Source of the DNA: Carya illinoinensis
Taxonomy: Eukaryota; Streptophyta; Magnoliopsida; Fagales; Juglandaceae
DNA length: 64,000 nt
Direction of reading: 5' to 3'
Assembly: GCF_018687715.1 (NCBI RefSeq)
Contig: NC_056765.1
Span: 27,576,254-27,640,253 of the forward strand
Part shown: positions 58,316 to 64,000 of the stretch, piece by piece
Numbering within the stretch: position 1 is the first letter of the stretch
Layout: each line of letters starts with the position of its first letter
Program-made: the position numbers and the translations under genes
The notes under the pieces: generated by a model
Databases searched by the model: none
Told to the model about the DNA's origin: nothing
What the model saw: only the letters and a program-made list of their open reading frames with translations

Positions 58316-59960
58316 CTATAATTTAAATTTTATGTAATTTTTAAATAAAATAATGCATCATTTGTGAAATTACAAATTTAAAGATTGAAATTTGAAGCGC
58401 AATGATTTAATATTAAAATTAGATAAGCTAACTGTAGTATCTTATATACTATATATATAATATATAATACACTATATTATATACTAGTTAAGTATATAAT
58501 ATATATTATATATATAGTCTAGTGCTATATACTATACTCATTATAGTCTAGTATATATTATATAATATATATAGTATATATATACTCATTATATATTATA
58601 TATATAGTCATTACATATAATCTATAATATATAATATATTAATATTATATATAGTTAATATACTATATATATTATTATATATTATTTATAATAATAGAGT
58701 ATATTTCTTTCACATACGTTCGAACGTTAGTGGGTGTAATTCTAACGTTAGATAGAGTATTTGGTAAATATGACTATAATTTAAATTTTATGTAATTTTT
58801 AAATAAAATAATATATCATTTGTGACTAATTATTACAAATTTAAAAAGATTGAAATTTGAAGCGCAATGATTTAATATTAAAATTGGATAAACTAACTGC
58901 AGTATATTATATACTATATATATAATATATAATACACTATATTATATACTAGTTAAGTATATAATATATATTATATATATAGTCTAGTGCTATATACTCA
59001 TTATATATAATATATATAGTCATTACATATAATCTATAATATATAATATATTATATAGTTAATATATATAGTATATATTATAGTATATAGTTAATATTAT
59101 ATATAGTTAATATACTATATATATATTATTATATATTATTTATAATAATAGAGTATATTTCTTTCACATACGTTCGAACGTTAGTGGGTGTAGTTCTAAC
59201 GTTAGATAGAGTATTTGGTAAATATGACTATAATTTAAATTTTATGTAATTTTTAAATAAAATAATGCATCATTTGTGAACAATTATTACAAATTTAAAG
59301 AGATTGAAATTTGAAGCACAATGATTTAATATTAAAATTGGATAAGCTAACTGCAGTATATTATATACTATATATATATAATATATAATACACTATATTA
59401 TATACTAGTTAAGTATATAATATATATTATATATATAGTCTAGTGCTATATACTCATTATAGTCTAGTATATATTATATAATATATATAGTATATATATA
59501 CTCATTATATATTATATATATAGTCATTACATATAATCTATAATATATAATATATTATATAGTTAATATATATAGTATATATTGCAGTATATAGTTAATA
59601 TTATATATAGTTAATATACTATATATATATTATTATATATTATTTATAATAATAGAGTATATTTCTTTCACATACGTTCGAACGTTATTGGGTATAGTTC
59701 TAACGTTAGATAGAGTATTTGGTAAATATGACTATAATTTAAATTTTATGTAATTTTTAAATAAAATAATGCATCATTTGTGAATAATTATTACAAATTT
59801 AAAGAGATTGAAATTTGAAGCGCAATTATTTAATATTAAAATTGGATAAGCTAACTGCAGTATATTATATACTATATATATATAATATATAATACATTAT
59901 ATTATATACTAGTTAAGTATATAATATATATTATATATATAGTCTAGTGCTATATACGTT
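58286..59960. repeat. AT-rich tandem repeats of about 450-500 bp, four units
   Basis: Each unit starts with CGTTAGATAG(A/G)GTATTTG (58,286, 58,744, 59,200 and 59,703), runs through AATTTAAATTTTATGTAATT and GATTTAATATTAAAATT, then a long TATATA segment with CTAGTTAAGTATATAATATA. Units 2-4 are preceded by CATACGTTCGAACGTTA. The TATATA segments vary in length between units. Confidence 0.85.
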
Positions 59961-60622
59961 ACTTTCTAAACATTCGAACGTTAAAATTTAACGTTCAAAC
60001 GTTACTTTCTAAACATTCGAACATATATGCATATACGTTCGATAGTGAAAAAATGCGGGAATCTTCCCACACATTTTTAACTAACGTTTGAACGTTAAAA
60101 TTTCACATTCGAATGTTACTTTTTAAACGTTCGAACGTATTTGCATATACGTTCGAACGTGAAAAAATGTAAAAAATTTCCCACTCATTTTAAATAACGT
60201 TCGAACGTTAAAATTTAACGTTCGAACGTTACTTTTTAAACGTTAGAACGTATATGCATATACGTTTGAACGTGAAAAAATGCGGGAATCTTCCCACACA
60301 TTTTTAACTAACGTTCGAACGTTAAAATTCCACATTCGAACGCCACTTTTTAAACGTTCAAACGTATATGCATATACGTTCGAACGTGAAAAAATGTGGG
60401 AATTTTTTCACACATTTTTAACTAACGTTCGAACATTAAAATTTAACTTTCGAACGTTACTTTTTAAACGTTCGAACGTATATGCATATAGGTTCGAACG
60501 TGAAAAAATGCGGAAAATTTCCCACACATTTTTAAAATAACGTTCGAACGTTAAAATTGAACTTTCGAACGTTAGTTAAATAACGTTCGAACGTTAATTT
60601 TTAAACGTTCGAACGTCATATC
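59960..60622. repeat. Second array of ACGTTCGAACGT palindromes
   Basis: About five units of roughly 110-120 bp alternate ACGTTCGAACGTTAAAATT, CGTTCGAACGTATATGCAT and GTGAAAAAATGCGGGAATC-like segments. By hand I count ten exact ACGTTCGAACGT copies here plus about a dozen with one mismatch. Adjacent palindromes combine into larger ones around TATATGCATATA. The open frame at 60,280-60,540 is repeat-derived. Confidence 0.85.
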
Positions 60623-61179
60623 AAATCAGAGTAGTTTTAATGAATAAACGTATTGGAGGAAGCAGAATCATTTCTTCTGCTTCTCCCGTGCGTGAAAGAG
60701 AGAGTGAGGGTGAGAGAGGATTGTGGGTTAGAGAGAGAGTGTGTGTTAGAGTGAGAGAGGGTTAGAGAGAGAGAGTAGAGTGAGAGATGATTAATATTTT
60801 TGCTCTCTCCATTGATTTTGGTAAGGAAAAACTCTTTTTTCCTTTAAATGTTTTGCAATTTTATGACATTGATTTTGTGTCTTTTTATATATATGTCTTT
60901 AACTAACTAGAGTTGTGATTTTTTGAAGGATTGGTTGTTGTGACTTGTTCAAAACTTGTGATTTGTAAGAGGATATTGTGAGTGATAGGTATATTTCTAA
61001 ACTTTATTAATATGTTTATATATTTTGTTGTGCTTTTGTTGTGGATAATGATGAATATTTTGATGTGTATAATGTGAGTTGATTGTGGATTTTGAAGGAT
61101 TAGATATGGGTATAATATTGTGAATTGAGTAGTGAATTTTAATTGTATATATTGTGAATATGTTTTGAATTGAATATTA

Positions 61180-64000
61180 TTTTTTTTTTTTTGAAATCAT
61201 CAATCAAGCCTTTATTGAAAGAAGCCTAATACAACTCAGCTATTACAGTATTTTTCCTTTTGTATATCCTGTATGATATCTACTGGACATTCTTCTATCC
61301 ATACCCTTTCATCAGTAAAAGTAAAAGCTAGTTTAGCTAGCTTGTGTGCTATACCATTTGATTCCCTATACACAAATTTAACCCCCCAATTGGGTCTTTC
61401 AAGTAATACCTTTCGGACATCCTCAATAATATTCCTATACTCAGCCCAGACTTCTTCATCACTGTTTACTGCATTAACAATCAACTGAGAGTCCCCTTCA
61501 AGTATTACTGAGGAAAAACCCATTTCTACACTTAGGATTGCAGCTCTCCTTAAAGCCAAGGCTTCAGCCACCAACGGATTCTGTACATGATCACAGATGG
61601 AGCAGAGGCAAGCCAATAACTCACCCTCTGAATCTCTGATAACCACACCAGCACCCACCCTTCTGTTCTTTGCATCTACAGCCGCATCCCAATTAACCTT
61701 AACTGTCCAACCTGCAGGTTTTTCCCATTTTGTTATCCTTCTATCATTCGAACCCTTCACAACTGCCTTCTGTTGATCTCTTTGAGCAGAGACAAACTCC
61801 CTTAATCCACAGCTTGCAGCTTTTATAATATTTCTCGGGTCATCAAACTTTTTTTCAAACAGCAATGAGTTTCTTCTAAGCCAAATCTTCCTCATAATGC
61901 AAGCCACCAACTCAACCTCCTCCCCTTTCAGCTGTGAATTCAGCTTATCCCAAACAACCATGAAATCAGTTTCATGACAACTCCATTTCTGCACAGGGCT
62001 TCCTTCTTCTGCCCAGACATCTGTTGTGGCAGGACAACACCAAATTACATGCATAGCTGTTTCAGGCACCAGTTCACAGATATGACATTTATCATTCTCC
62101 ACAACATGCTTCTTATACAGATTCTATCTAGTGGGAAGTATGTCATGGCTTACCTTCCACAGGAAATGTTTTACCACACTTGGAACATTCAAACCCCATA
62201 TCATATTCCATCCATTTCCTGGATTGCATCCTATCGAGGTTTCCCCTATTCTCCTCTTCATTCTTTCATGTTCTAGATGGTAAGCATTCTTCACAGAAAA
62301 TTTACCATCTTGTGAACTACCCCACACCAGTTTATCTACAGCACCCCACTTACTCAGAGGGATGCTACAAATAGCCTCAGCTTCATCTGCATTGAAAGTG
62401 TCGGCAATGAGTTCTTTCTTCCATCCCCTTGTGTCATCATCAATAAGCTGCTGTACTTTCGCATCACTTGACAGGTTTTTAATTTGAGATTGGACACTGT
62501 GAGTAATTCTGGTTGGTAACCACTTGTCCTTCCAGATTTTTATACTGCAGCCATCCCCTACTCTCCATAGCATCCCTTCTTTTATTAAATCTAGAGAAGC
62601 CCACAAACTTCTCCATACAAGAGAAGGACCATACCCCAACTTTGCTTCTAAGAGGCCCTCATTTTTAAAATACTTCTCTTTCAAAACTTTTGTCACCAAA
62701 GCATTTGGATCTGTTAACAATCTCCAACATTGCTTAGCAAGCATAGCCTTATTAAAACCTTCAAGATCTCGGAAACCCAACCCTCCATTCTTTTTTGATT
62801 CTCCCATTTTAAACCAACTCCTCCACTGAATTTTCTTATCATCCTGCTTATGTCCCCACCAACATCTAGCCAAAAGAGATGAGATCTCCTTACACAACCT
62901 TCTAGGGAGACTGAAGACACTCATGGCAAAGGTAGGAATTGCTTGAGCTACTGCCTTTAACAAGATCTCTTTTCCCGCCTGTGAAAGAAAAGAATTCTTC
63001 CAACTATTAATTTTCGACCAGATCCTTTCCTTTAGATTTCTGAATGTAAAGTATCTTGATCTCCCTACAATAGCTGGAAGACCAAGATACTTTTCATAAC
63101 TCCCACAAACAGGAACTCTAGCAACCCTCTGGATCTGTGTTCTAGTAGCAGCAGCAGTATTTGAGCTAAAGAAAATAGTGGTCTTCTGCAGATTTAGGCA
63201 TTGACCCGAGGCCTCTTCATATACTGTCAACAAACCCTGAATCTTCAGCCATTCGGTAATCTTTGCCCTTCCAAAAATCACACAATCATCCGCAAAGAGT
63301 AAGTGGTTTATCCTTATTCCTCCTCTAACTATAGCCACCCCCCTTATATCCCCTTTTGATTCAGCTGAGTTTATCAAGGCACTAAGACCTTCTGCACAGA
63401 TAATAAAGAGGTAAGGGGAGATGGGATCCCCTTGCCTAATTCCTCTAGTAGGTTTAATAATCTTTCCAGGTTCCCCATTAACAAGTATTGAGTAAGAAAC
63501 TGTTGTCACGCATCTCATGATCAAAGAGATCCACTTCTCACCAAACCCCATCCTTCTCATCACAGCCTCCAAATAGGATCACTCTACCCTGTCATATGCC
63601 TTTGACATATCAAGTTTAAGAGCCATACTACCCACCTTACTTCTTTGTCTTGTCTTCATTGTGTGCAAGGTTTCATAGGCAATCATAACATTATCAGTTA
63701 TGAGTCTTCCCGGGATAAATGCACTTTGATTGCTAGAGATAATAGCAGGGAGCACTTTCTTCAGCCTGTTTGCAAGAATCTTTGAAACAAGTTTATAAAG
63801 CACGTTACAAAGACTAATAGGTCTAAACTCACTAGCAGCTAGAGGATTTTTTATTTTAGGAATCAAAGCTACATGAGTACAGTTTAAACCCTTTTCTAAA
63901 ATGCCCTCCCCATTAAGAAAGCTTAAGACAGCCTTACTTACCTCCTCCCCCACAATGCTCCAGTAAGCTTGATAGAAACAAGCTCCATAACCATCCGGAC
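61180..64000 (-). mobile_element. LINE (L1-type), 3-prime part, inserted in the CACTA element
   Basis: A T-run at 61,180-61,192 is the poly(A) tail read from the other strand, followed inward by a very short 3-prime UTR and ORF2. The element continues past the window end, so its 5-prime part and target duplication cannot be seen. Orientation is opposite to the CACTA element as read from its left end. Confidence 0.9.
61236..64000 (-). pseudogene. LINE ORF2: reverse transcriptase, zinc region and RNase H, two stops
   Basis: In one frame from the window edge to the stop at 61,236. Reverse transcriptase begins in VALIPKIKNP and FRPISLCNVLYKL, with KAYDRVE ending at a TGA near 63,576. It continues with RGIRQGDPISPYLF and the catalytic FADDC. 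Next come a zf-RVT segment, a TAG at about 62,121, and CHICELVPETAMHVIWCCP. A C-terminal RNase H follows, with VNWDAAVD, ILEGDSQLIV and RESNGIAHKLAKLA, typical of plant L1 elements. The endonuclease lies outside the window. Two nonsense codons in an otherwise open frame mean a recently dead copy. Confidence 0.93.

Larger units (their letters stand above)
58040..61180 (+). mobile_element. CACTA-type transposon, left part
   Basis: The element opens CACTACAACAAAATTGAG, a canonical plant CACTA terminus. A hairpin GTGACGGTTT...AAACCGTCAC follows (58,118-58,141), then many copies of ACGTTCGAACGT. Subterminal repeats of short palindromes are a known CACTA feature, bound by TnpA-like proteins in well-studied elements. 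No TnpA or TnpD coding sequence is visible before a LINE begins at 61,180, and the right end is outside the window. Bases 60,690-60,790 are GAGAG-rich, like a leader. Confidence 0.75.

Noticed and set aside
60280..60540. 86-codon frame with repeated FHTFLTNVRTLKF
   Set aside because: It is the translation of the palindrome array, whose unit length happens to preserve a frame.

Overview
This is plant nuclear DNA, a transposon-rich eudicot region. The evidence is spliced remnants of plant regulatory genes, plant-type Ty1/copia and Ty3/gypsy retrotransposons, L1-type LINEs, hAT, MULE and CACTA elements, and long (GA)n tracts. My impression is a woody Fagales genome, perhaps Juglandaceae, but the window does not prove this. 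I found no rRNA, tRNA or CRISPR sequence and no prokaryotic gene.

The backbone is a composite block that recurs many times and is nearly always broken. It holds (i) a small gene for an unknown protein with two membrane segments, (ii) an unknown 5-prime exon (MEVVPVENDES...) and an unknown 263-bp exon, and (iii) NC2-alpha/DRAP1, the Dr1-associated corepressor with a histone fold. Layout: copy A on the minus strand (0-4.2 kb); an NC2-alpha 3-prime end at 7.7 kb; a membrane-gene 5-prime end at 10.9 kb; a membrane gene split by a copia element (13.9 and 21.5 kb); NC2-alpha copy B with a CDF-type Dof exon in front (22.7-25.9 kb); a membrane-gene 3-prime end at 26.1 kb; NC2-alpha copy C, the fullest (28.6-32.3 kb); UTR-only copies at 35.3-37.2 and 55.2-56.7 kb; the only intact membrane gene at 39.35 kb; 5-prime exon copy D at 45.2 kb; an NC2-alpha tail at 53.1 kb. 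A 4.25-kb segment (34.3-38.57 kb) is directly duplicated at 53.8-58.04 kb.

Mobile elements fill the rest. Copia-1 (13,968-21,466) splits a membrane gene; its polyprotein has one internal stop and its leader carries a GC-rich array of hairpin units. Copia-2 (40,261-45,153) is young: identical LTRs, intact polyprotein and TA...CA ends, confirmed by an empty-site paralogue in copy A. Two hAT MITEs with perfect 8-bp target duplications (6.3 and 9.6 kb) and a MULE with a 9-bp duplication (11.1 kb) are well bounded. Older debris includes LINE fragments (1.4, 12.1, 46.3 kb), gypsy fragments (47.8-51.4 kb) and a copia fragment (51.9-52.9 kb). From 58,040 a CACTA element starts exactly where the segmental duplication ends; it holds an array of ACGTTCGAACGT palindromes and 450-500-bp AT-rich repeats, and a minus-strand LINE sits in it from 61.18 kb past the window end.

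Only two reading frames look intact: the Copia-2 polyprotein and the 167-residue membrane protein at 39,353-39,856. The interest of the window is the repeated duplication and decay of one gene block and the unusual structural DNA in its transposons.
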